From: Pseudomonadota bacterium
GTDB lineage: Bacteria; Pseudomonadota; Alphaproteobacteria; Rhizobiales; Rhizobiaceae
Assembly (NCBI GenBank): GCA_023399635.1
Contig: JAEWOP010000182.1
Span: 1 to 11,774 of the forward strand
Length of the DNA stretch: 11,774 nt
Direction of reading: 5' to 3'
Part shown: one piece after another, positions 1 through 7,121 of the stretch
Layout of the letters: every line of letters begins with the position of its first letter
Numbering within the stretch: the stretch's first letter is position 1
The notes under the pieces: generated by a model
Seen by the model: only the letters and a program-made list of their open reading frames with translations
Told to the model about the DNA's origin: nothing
The model's database searches: none
Made by a program: the position numbers and the translations under genes

Positions 1-500
1 CCTAGATCCTGCGCCACTTCCTCAAGGCTCCGGTCGAAAGTCAAAAGCCGGGACTGCACAACGATCGCAACATAACACATGGTGAAGGTTGTGTGGGCGA
101 TGGTCACCGTCCAGAAGCCCCGATCAATATTCACCGCGACGAACAGGAGCAGTAGCGAAAGGCCTGTGATCACTTCCGGCATCACAAGCGGGGCATAGAT
201 CATCCCGGAAAAGATCGTCTTGCCGGGAAAACGTGCGTAGCGCACAAGAGCAAGCGCAGCCAGTGTGCCCAAAACCGTTCCTATACTGGCGCTGAGCACC
301 GCTACACGCGCCGTCACCCAGGCCGCGTCCATCAATCCTTCGTTCGACCACATCGCGGCGTACCATTGCAGGGAAAAGCCACCCCACACCGTGACGAGCC
401 GCGAAGCGTTGAAGGAGTAGATCACAAGGATGATGATCGGGATGTAGAGAAAGGCAAAGCACAGCGTCAGGACGACAGGATCGAAGCGCGCGGACCTCAT
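1..500 (-). CDS. potI: Putrescine ABC transporter permease PotI (partial, 3' end outside window)
   Basis: The frame from the ATG at 500 is open to the window edge (166 full codons), so only the N-terminal part is visible. The protein begins MRSARFDPVVLTLCFAFLYI and has a hydrophobic first membrane segment at about residues 8-29, further segments at about 62-86, 98-122 and 130-148, and reaches LEEVAQDLG at 159-167. That last stretch matches the start of the EAA loop that binds the ATPase subunit in this permease class. E. coli PotI has about 281 residues, so roughly 115 are missing. It starts only 3 bases after the potH stop, so the two are translated together as the last visible gene of the potFGHI operon. 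Known for the family: it forms the inner-membrane channel with PotH. The exact polyamine is inferred from the neighbouring binding protein. Confidence 0.9.
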   Translation of the reverse strand, partial: MRSARFDPVVLTLCFAFLYIPIIILVIYSFNASRLVTVWGGFSLQWYAAMWSNEGLMDAAWVTARVAVLSASIGTVLGTLAALALVRYARFPGKTIFSGMIYAPLVMPEVITGLSLLLLFVAVNIDRGFWTVTIAHTTFTMCYVAIVVQSRLLTFDRSLEEVAQDL

Positions 501-503
501 GAC

Positions 504-1412
504 CTACCTCACCTTCTGCTGCTGGTTCTGGAAGATCATGATTGGAACAATGAGCACAAGAAGAAGCAGCACGGCCACGGCCGAGGCAAGCGGCCAGTCC
601 CTGTTGCCAAAGAACTCAGTCCACAAGGTCTTGCCGATCATCAGCGTATTGGGTCCGCCCAAGAGATCGGGGATGACAAACTCTCCCGTAATCGGGATGA
701 AGCAGATCATCGACCCGGCGATCACGCCCGGTAAAGAGAGCGGGAACGTGATTTTCCAGAACGCCTTCAGCGGCGGGCAGCCGAGATCGTTTGCGGCCTC
801 CAGCAGCGTCGCATCCATCTTTTCGAGTGCGGCGTAGAGCGGCAGCACCATGAACGGAAGGTAAGAATACACGATACCAATGAAGACGGCGATCTCAGTG
901 CGATAGATCTGAACCTGCTCGCCGGGGCCCAGCAGACCGATCGTCTGCAGAAGTACCGTCAGCAATCCCTCGGGTTTCAAGATACCAATCCAGGCATAGA
1001 CACGGATGAGAAACGACGTCCAGAACGGCAGGATCACCATCATCACTAGCGTCGGACGCCAGCTTGACGGTGCGCGCGCCATGGCTAGTGCCATGGGATA
1101 GCCGATCAGTAACAGCAGGAGTGTCGAGATAAAGGCGATCCGCAGGGAAGATACGTAGGAACTCAGGTAGAGCGGATCTTCGCTCAAGAAGGTGTAATTC
1201 TCGAAATCCAGCTGGGAAAAGAAGCGTCCGAGAGCCCCGAAGCCGTTGAAGACCGGCGTGTAGGGCGGCATGGCGATTGCCGTGTCCGACAGGGAGATTT
1301 TCAGGATAATCAGGAAGGGCGCGGCGAAAAAAAGCAGGAGCCAGAGATAGGGTACCGCGACGACCAGCCAGCGCGCGGGGCCGGCATGGGGGCTGGTGGA
1401 GATTTCTGCCAT
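504..1412 (-). CDS. potH: Putrescine ABC transporter permease PotH
   Basis: This 302-residue inner-membrane permease has about six hydrophobic segments (near residues 15-37, 88-111, 120-143, 172-195, 225-247 and 276-296). The EAA loop is clear: LLEAANDLG at 203-211, with E205, A206, A207 and G211, the part that contacts the ATPase PotG. The start ATG at 1412 has TAAGGAG in front of it, and the first three bases of that ribosome binding site are the potG stop codon, so the genes are coupled across an 11-base gap. The length is close to E. coli PotH (about 317). With PotI it forms the translocation channel of a putrescine-type importer. PotB-like spermidine permeases are related; the assignment to PotH rests on gene order and the strongly PotF-like binding protein. 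Confidence 0.92.
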   Translation of the reverse strand: MAEISTSPHAGPARWLVVAVPYLWLLLFFAAPFLIILKISLSDTAIAMPPYTPVFNGFGALGRFFSQLDFENYTFLSEDPLYLSSYVSSLRIAFISTLLLLLIGYPMALAMARAPSSWRPTLVMMVILPFWTSFLIRVYAWIGILKPEGLLTVLLQTIGLLGPGEQVQIYRTEIAVFIGIVYSYLPFMVLPLYAALEKMDATLLEAANDLGCPPLKAFWKITFPLSLPGVIAGSMICFIPITGEFVIPDLLGGPNTLMIGKTLWTEFFGNRDWPLASAVAVLLLLVLIVPIMIFQNQQQKVR

Positions 1413-1423
1413 CGCCGCTCTCC

Positions 1424-2581
1424 TTATCGGGTCAAAACCAATCCGGCATCCCGCGGCCAGGTGAGCCAGACCATGTCGCCGAAGGTTATGGGACGATCGA
1501 CAAGACGGAAGATGTTGGCCTGCGCTGCGCGCACGATCCGTCCATCGGCGAGGCTGACGAGGAATACCGAGAAATCGCCCAGATAGCCGATGTCCCAGAC
1601 CTCACCATGGACAGCATTGACCGAAACATCGTCTGGCTGATCTGGATTGATGCGCACTTTCTCCGGCCTGATCGCGAATGTCACTCGTTCGCCCGCAGAA
1701 GCAGAGCATTCCTGCTCAACCGCCACCTGCACGCCGTCACAGTCAAGGGTCACCACCGGAGGGGACTTCTGCCCAACCGATGATGAAACGACGGTGCCTT
1801 CCATGATGTTGATGTCACCAATGAAATCGGCCACATAGCGACTGTTGGGCGCTTCATAGATCGCCGCCGGCGTGTCGACCTGAACGATCATCCCCTTGTC
1901 CATCACGGCGATGCGGTCCGACACGGTCATGGCCTCTTCCTGATCATGCGTGACGATCAGAAAGGTCAGCCCCAGCGTGTGCTGGATGTCCATCAACTCG
2001 AACTGGGTTTCCTCCCGCAGCTTGCGATCAAGGGCGCCGAGCGGCTCATCGAGGAGAAGAACCTTCGGCCGTTTCGCAAGGGATCGTGCAAGAGCCACGC
2101 GCTGGCGCTGTCCACCCGATAGCTGGCCTGGCTTGCGCTTTGCAAACTCCTCCAGCTTGACGAGCTTCAGCATCTCTTGGACGCGGGCGTCGATCTCACC
2201 CTTGGCAAGCTTGTCCTGCTCAAGACCGAAGGCAATGTTCTTCTCCACCGTCATGTGCGGGAAGAGCGCGTAGCTCTGGAACATCATGTTGGTCGGGCGG
2301 CGGTAGGGGGGCACGCCTGAGATATCGTGGCCCTGCAAAAAGATCCGGCCTTCTGTGGGCTCTTCGAAACCCGCCAGCATCCGCATAAGCGTGGTCTTGC
2401 CGCAGCCGGAAGGACCAAGCAGTGAGAAGAACTCCCGCTCATAGATGTCGAGGTTAAGGTTCTTTACGGCGGTGAAGTCACCGTACTTCTTGGTGATGTT
2501 CTCGAAGCGGATAAACGGAACAGCGTCTGGGTCGGTCCAAGGCGCGAACTTGCGTTTCACAGGTCCCAGAGATTTCGCCAT
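1424..2581 (-). CDS. potG: Putrescine ABC transporter ATP-binding protein PotG
   Basis: This is the ATPase of the importer. In numbering from the upstream GTG at 2608 (subtract 9 for the ATG start), it has Walker A GPSGCGKTT at 65-73, the Q-loop glutamine at 111, the signature LSGGQ at 163-167, Walker B VLLLDEP at 183-189 and the switch histidine at 221. A TOBE-type regulatory domain follows at about 305-390, as in the PotA/PotG/MalK group. I prefer the ATG at 2581 because GGGGAG precedes it with a 4-base spacer. The GTG at 2608 would add nine residues, but it has no ribosome binding site and lies just after the U-tract of a terminator-like hairpin. The product is then 385 residues, near E. 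coli PotG (377). It is separated from potF by that hairpin and tightly linked to potH. Confidence 0.92.
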   Translation of the reverse strand: MAKSLGPVKRKFAPWTDPDAVPFIRFENITKKYGDFTAVKNLNLDIYEREFFSLLGPSGCGKTTLMRMLAGFEEPTEGRIFLQGHDISGVPPYRRPTNMMFQSYALFPHMTVEKNIAFGLEQDKLAKGEIDARVQEMLKLVKLEEFAKRKPGQLSGGQRQRVALARSLAKRPKVLLLDEPLGALDRKLREETQFELMDIQHTLGLTFLIVTHDQEEAMTVSDRIAVMDKGMIVQVDTPAAIYEAPNSRYVADFIGDINIMEGTVVSSSVGQKSPPVVTLDCDGVQVAVEQECSASAGERVTFAIRPEKVRINPDQPDDVSVNAVHGEVWDIGYLGDFSVFLVSLADGRIVRAAQANIFRLVDRPITFGDMVWLTWPRDAGLVLTR

Positions 2582-2611
2582 GCCGCTCCCCAATGAATTC
2601 GTTGACACCTG

Positions 2612-2648
2612 CGATAAAGAAAAAGGGGCAGGCCCGAAGCCTACCCCT
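2612..2648 (-). terminator. Intrinsic-terminator-like hairpin inside the pot operon, between potF and potG
   Basis: On the minus strand, six bases after the potF stop, AGGGGTAGGC (2648-2639) and GCCTGCCCCT (2633-2624) form a ten-pair stem with one G-U pair and a five-base loop. It is followed by a run of U broken by one C (UUUUUCUUUAU, down to 2614). Read on the plus strand, the same stem has a C-A mismatch and no U-tract, so it is built for the minus strand. It should end most transcripts after potF and let a fraction continue into potGHI. How much reads through cannot be judged from sequence. Confidence 0.8.
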
Positions 2649-2654
2649 GAACAT

Positions 2655-3752
2655 TCAGCTCCCGGTCTTGATTTGCGTCCATAGGCGATTCAAGACGCGC
2701 TGTTCACGCGGACCATAGGGGGAAATGGTGAAGAGCTTGGAAACCGTTTCCTGCGGTGGGTATACCGCCGGGTTCTCCAGAACCTCCTTGTCCAGGAGTT
2801 CCTGAGAAACAAGATTGCCGTTGGCATACTGGACGTAGTTGGAGGCCTTCGCAATGACCTCGGGCTTCATCAGGTAGTTGATGAACTCATGGGCCTCGGC
2901 AACGTTCTTGGCGTCTGCTGGAATCGCGAGATTGTCAAACCACATATAGGTCCCTTCCTTCGGGATCACGTATGCGACGTTGACACCATTGCCGGACTCC
3001 TCGGCGCGCGCCTTGGCCTGCAGGACGTCCCCGGACCAACCCATGGAAATGCAGGTGTCGCCATTGGCGAGTTCGTCGATGTAGGCCGAGGAGTTGAAGG
3101 TCTTCACGTGCGGCCGGACATTTTGGTACACGGCGGCCCCTGCCTCGAGATCGGCAGTTTCCTTGCTGTCAGGATCTTTTCCAACATAGTTCATCCCGAT
3201 CGCGAAGGTCTCATCAGAGGCATCGAGAATGTTGATACCGCACGAGGCGAGCTTTTCCGCGTTCTCGGGCTTGAACATGACATCCCAGCTATCCACCGGA
3301 ACATCACCCAGAGCCGCCTTTACCTTATCGACATTGTAGCCGATGCCTGTGGTGCCCCACATGTAGTTCACGGCGTACTCGTTGCCGGGATCGTACTTGG
3401 CGAGCCGTTCGCTGATCTCCGGCCACATGTTGGACAGATTGGGCAGTTTCGACTTGTCCAGCTTCTGGAACACGCCCGCCTGGATCTGACGCGCGAGGAA
3501 GGGAGCGGTGGGAACAACAACGTCATAGCCAGAACCGCCAGCCAGCAATTTGGTCTCGACGATCTCGTTGGAGTCAAACACGTCGTACACCACCTTGATG
3601 CCGGTCTCGCTGGTGAACTCGGCCAGGATCGACTCATCGATGTAGTCCGACCAGTTGTAAACATGCACCACGCGCTCCTGCGCGGTGGCAGCAGTTGCGG
3701 CGATCACCACACCGACAGCGAGTGCAGATAGGCGGAGCAAATGGTTCGTCAT
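2655..3752 (-). CDS. potF: Periplasmic putrescine-binding protein PotF
   Basis: This 365-residue solute-binding protein has a Sec signal peptide with a hydrophobic core at about 8-22 and likely cleavage after ATA near residue 24. The mature part follows E. coli PotF closely from memory: VYNWSDY at 31-37 and YDVFDSNE at 56-63. Ligand-pocket positions seem kept: W34, S35, Y37, E181, W239, D242, D273 and Y309, which I align with E. coli W37, S38, Y40, E185, W244, D247, D278 and Y314. W271 stands where E. coli PotF has F276. The start ATG at 3752 has AGGAGAG six bases or fewer upstream. As the first gene of the operon, followed by a terminator-like hairpin, it is likely the most expressed. Putrescine is the likely ligand; spermidine binding is not excluded. 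Confidence 0.94.
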   Translation of the reverse strand: MTNHLLRLSALAVGVVIAATAATAQERVVHVYNWSDYIDESILAEFTSETGIKVVYDVFDSNEIVETKLLAGGSGYDVVVPTAPFLARQIQAGVFQKLDKSKLPNLSNMWPEISERLAKYDPGNEYAVNYMWGTTGIGYNVDKVKAALGDVPVDSWDVMFKPENAEKLASCGINILDASDETFAIGMNYVGKDPDSKETADLEAGAAVYQNVRPHVKTFNSSAYIDELANGDTCISMGWSGDVLQAKARAEESGNGVNVAYVIPKEGTYMWFDNLAIPADAKNVAEAHEFINYLMKPEVIAKASNYVQYANGNLVSQELLDKEVLENPAVYPPQETVSKLFTISPYGPREQRVLNRLWTQIKTGS

Positions 3753-3868
3753 GATCTCTCCTGTTCCAGTTCGTGCAAGCTGGGGAAGGTAGCGACCGCC
3801 ACCCCTGCGAGGGAGACTAAAAACTTAAAACGGGCACCACAAGCGAAATGTGCGGCGCATTAAAGCAC
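3753..3868 (-). other. Spacer between the ramB-like gene and potF, with a weak possible terminator
   Basis: These 116 bases separate two genes on the same strand. On the minus strand there is a short stem CACA/TGTG (3852-3838) followed at a distance by UUUU (3830-3827) and UUUUU (3823-3819), which could be a weak terminator for the regulator gene. Nearer potF, GGTGGC and GCTACC (3803-3788) form a six-pair stem in the likely potF leader, without a U-tract. I could not identify a convincing -35/-10 pair for potF, though its promoter is expected here. Confidence 0.3.
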
Positions 3869-5287
3869 TTACTGGAAATCGAAAACGCTCAGACCCGTCA
3901 CCATCTCGTCCAGGCCCAGCGGACGCGTGAGGGGCGGTTCAGCCCGTGATAGGCAGCCTCGCCGCTCACACAAGCGGCACACCGGTCCTGCCAATACTCT
4001 TGCCGACGATCCCCCGGCTGCGGGACCGTAGGCGGTTTCCGCACCCGCATCCCATTCGCAAGCAAGAAGGATAGCGGTGCGTCTCAACCTTTCTCCGAAG
4101 GCTGCCTGCGGGCCCTCCACGGTCCGCGCAATGGTGAGGAAGGCGTGACCATCGGGCATCTCCACCGCCTCCGCCAGGACCTGACCCGGCTGATCGAAAG
4201 CGGAGTGAATACCGAGCTTGGGGCACAGTCCACCAAAGGTCGTGCGCGGATAGCCCTGTGCGCCCGCGCGGCGGATTGCGTTTCCCGCATGGTCAAGCTC
4301 AAGCATGAACCAGGAGATTCCCAGTGCCTCCGGCCGGGCAAGGCTCGTCAATCTGTTGGCAGCCTGCTCGAAGGAGACGTCGAAGCGGGATCGCAGGACA
4401 TCGACATCATAGCGTACCCGTTGCGCTGCTGTCAGAAACGCACCATACGGCATCATCAGAGCATGGGCGGCATAGCGGGCAAGTTCGAAACGGGCGATCC
4501 GGCGCGCCTCACTTGTCGTCAGTGACAGCGCATCAAGCTCCGCATCGATCTCTTTTCCCATTGCCAGCAGCGCCACTTCCATCGCGAGCTCGCGCGTCCG
4601 GTCGAAGGGCGACATCCTCTCTGACAGGAAGAGCCGCATCGAGTGGCGGTCATAGCGGCGGCGCAGGTTCGGCATCGCATGTACTGGAAGCGTCCTGACG
4701 ATGATGCCATGCTCGACTTTCAACCAGGCCTTGAGACTTCCCGAAAGATCCTCCCCCGCTCCAAGCCGCTCCGCAAATCCTTCCGCTGAATCCTCTATGC
4801 CTGCGAAGAAATTGGGGCGGCGCTCCAGACGCTCGCGAACTTCATCCATCGGCAGGCGGGCGCCCGCCACCGACGTCTGGTGTCCTTCCTGCGCAAGCAT
4901 CTCAGCTAGGTCGCTGAGGCGCGACGCCTGCTCCCGATAGGCACGGTAGAGCTTGACCACTCCCAGCGCCGCGTTTGGCGCGGCTTCCGACACTTCGACG
5001 ATCTCCTGATCCCCCGGGATCTCTCCCGAAAGCAATGGATCCGCGAAGACCTCCCGAAGCTGACCCGTGATGCCGCCCCCTTCTCCCTGCAGCATGTCGA
5101 GGTCGACCTTGTAGACGGATGACAGCTTGAGCAGCAGTTGCACCGTCAACGGACGCTGGTTGCGCTCGATGAGGTTGAGATAGGAGGGCGATATACCTAG
5201 CGCCTCCGCCATGCCGGACTGCGTGAGGCCCATGCTCATCCGGACGCGCCGGACGCGAGGCCCTGCAAAAATCTTCCGCTCCGCCAT
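3869..5287 (-). CDS. ramB: ScfR/RamB-family transcriptional regulator (XRE-type HTH with degenerate IrrE-like domain)
   Basis: This 472-residue DNA-binding regulator has a cro/C1-type helix-turn-helix at about 10-67, with LTQSGMAEALGISPSYLNLI at 21-40. The middle resembles the ImmA/IrrE (DUF955) domain, but the zinc site is degenerate: the HExxH position reads MEVAL at 236-240, so both histidines are gone while E237 and a later glutamate (E268) remain. The C-terminal part has the family's cysteine cluster CRLCERRGC at 437-445. Known members (RamB in Corynebacterium, Mycobacterium and Paracoccus; PccR in Rhodobacter) sense short-chain acyl-CoA status and control glyoxylate-shunt or propionate genes. 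Here it is divergent from aceA, which it probably controls. The ATG at 5287 has only a weak GGTGA upstream. The gene symbol is by family and context; orthology is not proven. Confidence 0.85.
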   Translation of the reverse strand: MAERKIFAGPRVRRVRMSMGLTQSGMAEALGISPSYLNLIERNQRPLTVQLLLKLSSVYKVDLDMLQGEGGGITGQLREVFADPLLSGEIPGDQEIVEVSEAAPNAALGVVKLYRAYREQASRLSDLAEMLAQEGHQTSVAGARLPMDEVRERLERRPNFFAGIEDSAEGFAERLGAGEDLSGSLKAWLKVEHGIIVRTLPVHAMPNLRRRYDRHSMRLFLSERMSPFDRTRELAMEVALLAMGKEIDAELDALSLTTSEARRIARFELARYAAHALMMPYGAFLTAAQRVRYDVDVLRSRFDVSFEQAANRLTSLARPEALGISWFMLELDHAGNAIRRAGAQGYPRTTFGGLCPKLGIHSAFDQPGQVLAEAVEMPDGHAFLTIARTVEGPQAAFGERLRRTAILLACEWDAGAETAYGPAAGGSSARVLAGPVCRLCERRGCLSRAEPPLTRPLGLDEMVTGLSVFDFQ

Positions 5288-5298
5288 TTGTCACCGTC

Positions 5299-5340
5299 TT
5301 TTACAAACCGCTTCACCTACGGCATTTACAACATTTACAT
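5299..5340. promoter_or_regulatory. Cluster of TTTACA half-sites upstream of the ramB-like gene
   Basis: Three copies of one word lie in 42 bases: TTTTACAAA at 5299-5307, then CATTTACAA at 5323-5331 followed directly by CATTTACAT at 5332-5340. The last two form a perfect nine-base tandem spacing. The reverse form TGTAAAT occurs on the aceA side at 5431-5437, and TTTGCA lies at 5382-5387. RamB-type regulators are known to bind TTTGCAAA-like words, so these are good operator candidates, but binding is inference. The first copy lies about a dozen bases upstream of the regulator's start codon. Confidence 0.5.
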
Positions 5341-5361
5341 CTTCACAGGATCGTAAGTCAA
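5333..5361 (-). promoter_or_regulatory. Candidate promoter of the ramB-like gene
   Basis: On the minus strand, TTGACT (5361-5356) lies 17 bases upstream of GTAAAT (5338-5333), a fair -35 and a weak -10. The -10 overlaps two TTTACA half-sites, so a bound regulator would block polymerase. This fits autorepression. Confidence 0.35.
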
Positions 5362-5430
5362 ATATCAAACAACGTAACCCGTTTGCACGCCCTTGAATTG
5401 CATATCTTCTGGCTCTCGTTCGTTACCGGC

Positions 5431-5446
5431 TGTAAATCTATTGACA
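5431..5446 (+). promoter_or_regulatory. TGTAAAT half-site next to a TTGACA element upstream of aceA
   Basis: TGTAAAT (5431-5437) is the inverse of the TTTACA word seen near the regulator. Three bases on lies TTGACA (5441-5446), a consensus -35. I find no good -10 at 16-18 bases (the stretch near 5463-5469 is GC-rich), so either an activator is needed or the true promoter is elsewhere in 5341-5504. The aceA start is at 5505. Confidence 0.3.
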
Positions 5447-5504
5447 CGAACTGGCGATATCTGACGCGCCTGTTCTCGAGTTCATCCAGTACGGGAGACG
5501 AGGT

Positions 5505-6794
5505 ATGACTGACTTTTACAACTTGGTTCCGAATGCACCGAAAGGACGCTACGACGGCATCGAACGGCCTTATACGGCTGATGACGTCAAGCGCCTGCGT
5601 GGCTCAGTCGAGATCAAGTATTCGCTGGCGGAGATGGGAGCGAACCGGCTCTGGAAGCTCATCGACCAGGAGCCCTTCGTCAACGCGCTCGGCGCTCTCT
5701 CCGGCAACCAGGCGATGCAGATGGTACGTGCTGGCCTGAAGGCTATCTATCTTTCTGGCTGGCAGGTTGCTGCAGATGCCAACACGGCATCGGCTATGTA
5801 CCCTGATCAATCGCTTTATCCGGCAAACGCCGCGCCGGAACTTGCCAAGCGCATCAACCGCACGCTGCAGCGCGCCGATCAGATCGAAACCGCTGAAGGC
5901 AAGGGCCTATCGGTCGATACCTGGTTTGCACCAATCGTCGCCGACGCCGAAGCCGGTTTCGGCGGACCGCTGAACGCCTTCGAGATCATGAAGGCCTTTA
6001 TCGAGGCAGGTGCGGCGGGGGTCCACTTCGAGGACCAACTGGCCTCTGAGAAGAAGTGCGGCCATCTTGGCGGCAAGGTTCTAATCCCGACCGCCGCGCA
6101 TATCCGCAATCTCACCGCAGCGCGTCTGGCCGCGGACGTCATGGGTGTTCCGACACTGATCGTTGCTCGTACCGATGCGGAAGCCGCAAAGTTGCTCACT
6201 TCCGATATCGACGAACGTGACCAGCCATTCGTAGATTATGATGCCGGCCGCACGGCAGAAGGCTTCTACCAGGTCAAGAATGGCATCGAACCCTGCATCG
6301 CGCGCGCAATCGCCTATGCGCCCTACTGCGATATGATCTGGATGGAGACAGGCAAGCCGGATCTCGAACAAGCCCGCCGTTTCGCAGAGGCCGTACACAA
6401 GGTCCATCCCGGCAAGAAGCTTGCGTATAACTGCTCGCCTTCGTTCAACTGGAAGAAGAACCTTGACGACGCAACGATCGCCAAGTTCCAGAAAGAGCTG
6501 GGTGCCATGGGTTACAAGTTCCAGTTCATCACGCTCGCCGGCTTCCACCAGCTGAACTACGGCATGTTCGAACTGGCCCGCGGCTACAAAGATCGCCAAA
6601 TGGCGGCCTATTCGGAGTTGCAGGAGGCGGAATTCGCAGCGGAGGTCAACGGCTACACCGCGACCAAGCACCAGCGCGAAGTCGGCACTGGCTATTTCGA
6701 TGCGGTCTCCATGGCGATTACCGGTGGCACCTCGTCCACGACTGCCATGAAGGAATCGACGGAAACGGAGCAGTTCCGCCCAGCCGCCGAGTAG
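5505..6794 (+). CDS. aceA: Isocitrate lyase
   Basis: This 429-residue cytosolic enzyme splits isocitrate into succinate and glyoxylate, the first step of the glyoxylate shunt used on acetate and fatty acids. The catalytic signature KKCGH is at 183-187 with the active-site cysteine C185. SGWQ (84-87), HFEDQ (174-178), the NCSPSFNW segment (309-316) and TLAGFH (343-348) are all typical, and the length matches bacterial isocitrate lyase (E. coli 434). The ATG at 5505 has GGGAG seven bases upstream. It is divergent from a ScfR/RamB-type regulator, a pairing that strongly suggests regulation by that protein. Another TTTACAAC word falls in codons 4-6 and may be chance. A small gene follows downstream after a hairpin. 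Methylisocitrate lyases are shorter, so that alternative is unlikely. Confidence 0.97.
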   Translation: MTDFYNLVPNAPKGRYDGIERPYTADDVKRLRGSVEIKYSLAEMGANRLWKLIDQEPFVNALGALSGNQAMQMVRAGLKAIYLSGWQVAADANTASAMYPDQSLYPANAAPELAKRINRTLQRADQIETAEGKGLSVDTWFAPIVADAEAGFGGPLNAFEIMKAFIEAGAAGVHFEDQLASEKKCGHLGGKVLIPTAAHIRNLTAARLAADVMGVPTLIVARTDAEAAKLLTSDIDERDQPFVDYDAGRTAEGFYQVKNGIEPCIARAIAYAPYCDMIWMETGKPDLEQARRFAEAVHKVHPGKKLAYNCSPSFNWKKNLDDATIAKFQKELGAMGYKFQFITLAGFHQLNYGMFELARGYKDRQMAAYSELQEAEFAAEVNGYTATKHQREVGTGYFDAVSMAITGGTSSTTAMKESTETEQFRPAAE

Positions 6795-6799
6795 TACCA

Positions 6800-6825
6800 A
6801 TGCCCTCCTCAGAAGAGGAGGGCAT
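6800..6825 (+). repeat. Perfect 11-bp inverted repeat (hairpin) after aceA
   Basis: ATGCCCTCCTC (6800-6810), loop AGAA and GAGGAGGGCAT (6815-6825) form an uninterrupted stem starting five bases after the aceA stop. No U-tract follows on either strand, so a simple intrinsic terminator is unlikely. It may protect the 3' end of aceA mRNA or lower expression of the next gene. The left arm contains CTCCTC, complementary both to its partner arm and to the GAGGAG in the next gene's ribosome binding site at 6844-6849. Confidence 0.75.
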
Positions 6826-6856
6826 CAAGAACCCCCGAAACAAGAGGAGAAATGCC

Positions 6857-7093
6857 ATGAATGTCCAGACCCGAGTCAAGGAACGTGCAGAGGAGCAGTC
6901 CTCCGCTATGTCGGCAGACCAGCAGGCTGCCATCCGTATGCTCGCCAACGACCTGCACAGGTTGAACCAGTCGGTGATGAAGGCTGTCGAGGCTGGAGTC
7001 TCGGTCGAACTCGTCCGCTCTGCCCGCCACCATGGCGGCAGCGGAAACTGGGGGGATCTGCTGATCCCGGTCGTCGTGACACAGGCACAGTAA
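6857..7093 (+). CDS. Small conserved-looking hypothetical protein downstream of aceA
   Basis: This 78-residue protein (MNVQTRVKERAEEQSSAM...) is not one I can name. The start ATG at 6857 is chosen because AGAGGAGA ends six bases upstream. A longer frame would begin at 6800, but that start lies inside a hairpin and has no ribosome binding site. The N-terminal half is charged and probably helical (residues 1-45, rich in E, Q, R and A), then comes a Gly/His/Trp patch, RSARHHGGSGNWGDLL at about 54-69, and a short hydrophobic end. There is no signal peptide or membrane segment, so it is probably cytosolic. It lies 62 bases after aceA and before a terminator, so it is likely co-transcribed with aceA and may have a role linked to acetate or glyoxylate metabolism, which is inference only. 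Confidence 0.72.
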   Translation: MNVQTRVKERAEEQSSAMSADQQAAIRMLANDLHRLNQSVMKAVEAGVSVELVRSARHHGGSGNWGDLLIPVVVTQAQ

Positions 7094-7121
7094 CCCACAA
7101 AGAAGGCGGACCTCGAGAGCG

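Noticed and set aside
124..462. Minus-strand frame of 112 codons near the left edge
   Set aside because: It is out of frame with the PotI frame that starts at 500, which matches a permease with a conserved EAA-like loop.
2889..3731. Long plus-strand open frame (280 codons) opposite potF
   Set aside because: It is antisense to a clearly recognised PotF, with no family motifs and no reasonable ribosome binding site; long antisense frames are common in GC-rich genes.
3788..3803. Six-pair stem in the potF leader as an attenuator or riboswitch
   Set aside because: It is short, has no U-tract and no alternative pairing partner that I can find.
6081..6800. Minus-strand open frame (239 codons) opposite aceA
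   Set aside because: It lies within a well-supported isocitrate lyase gene; the composition is that of an antisense shadow.
6800..6856. N-terminal extension of the 78-residue protein to 97 residues
   Set aside because: The upstream ATG is inside a perfect hairpin without a ribosome binding site, whereas the ATG at 6857 is well placed after AGAGGAGA.
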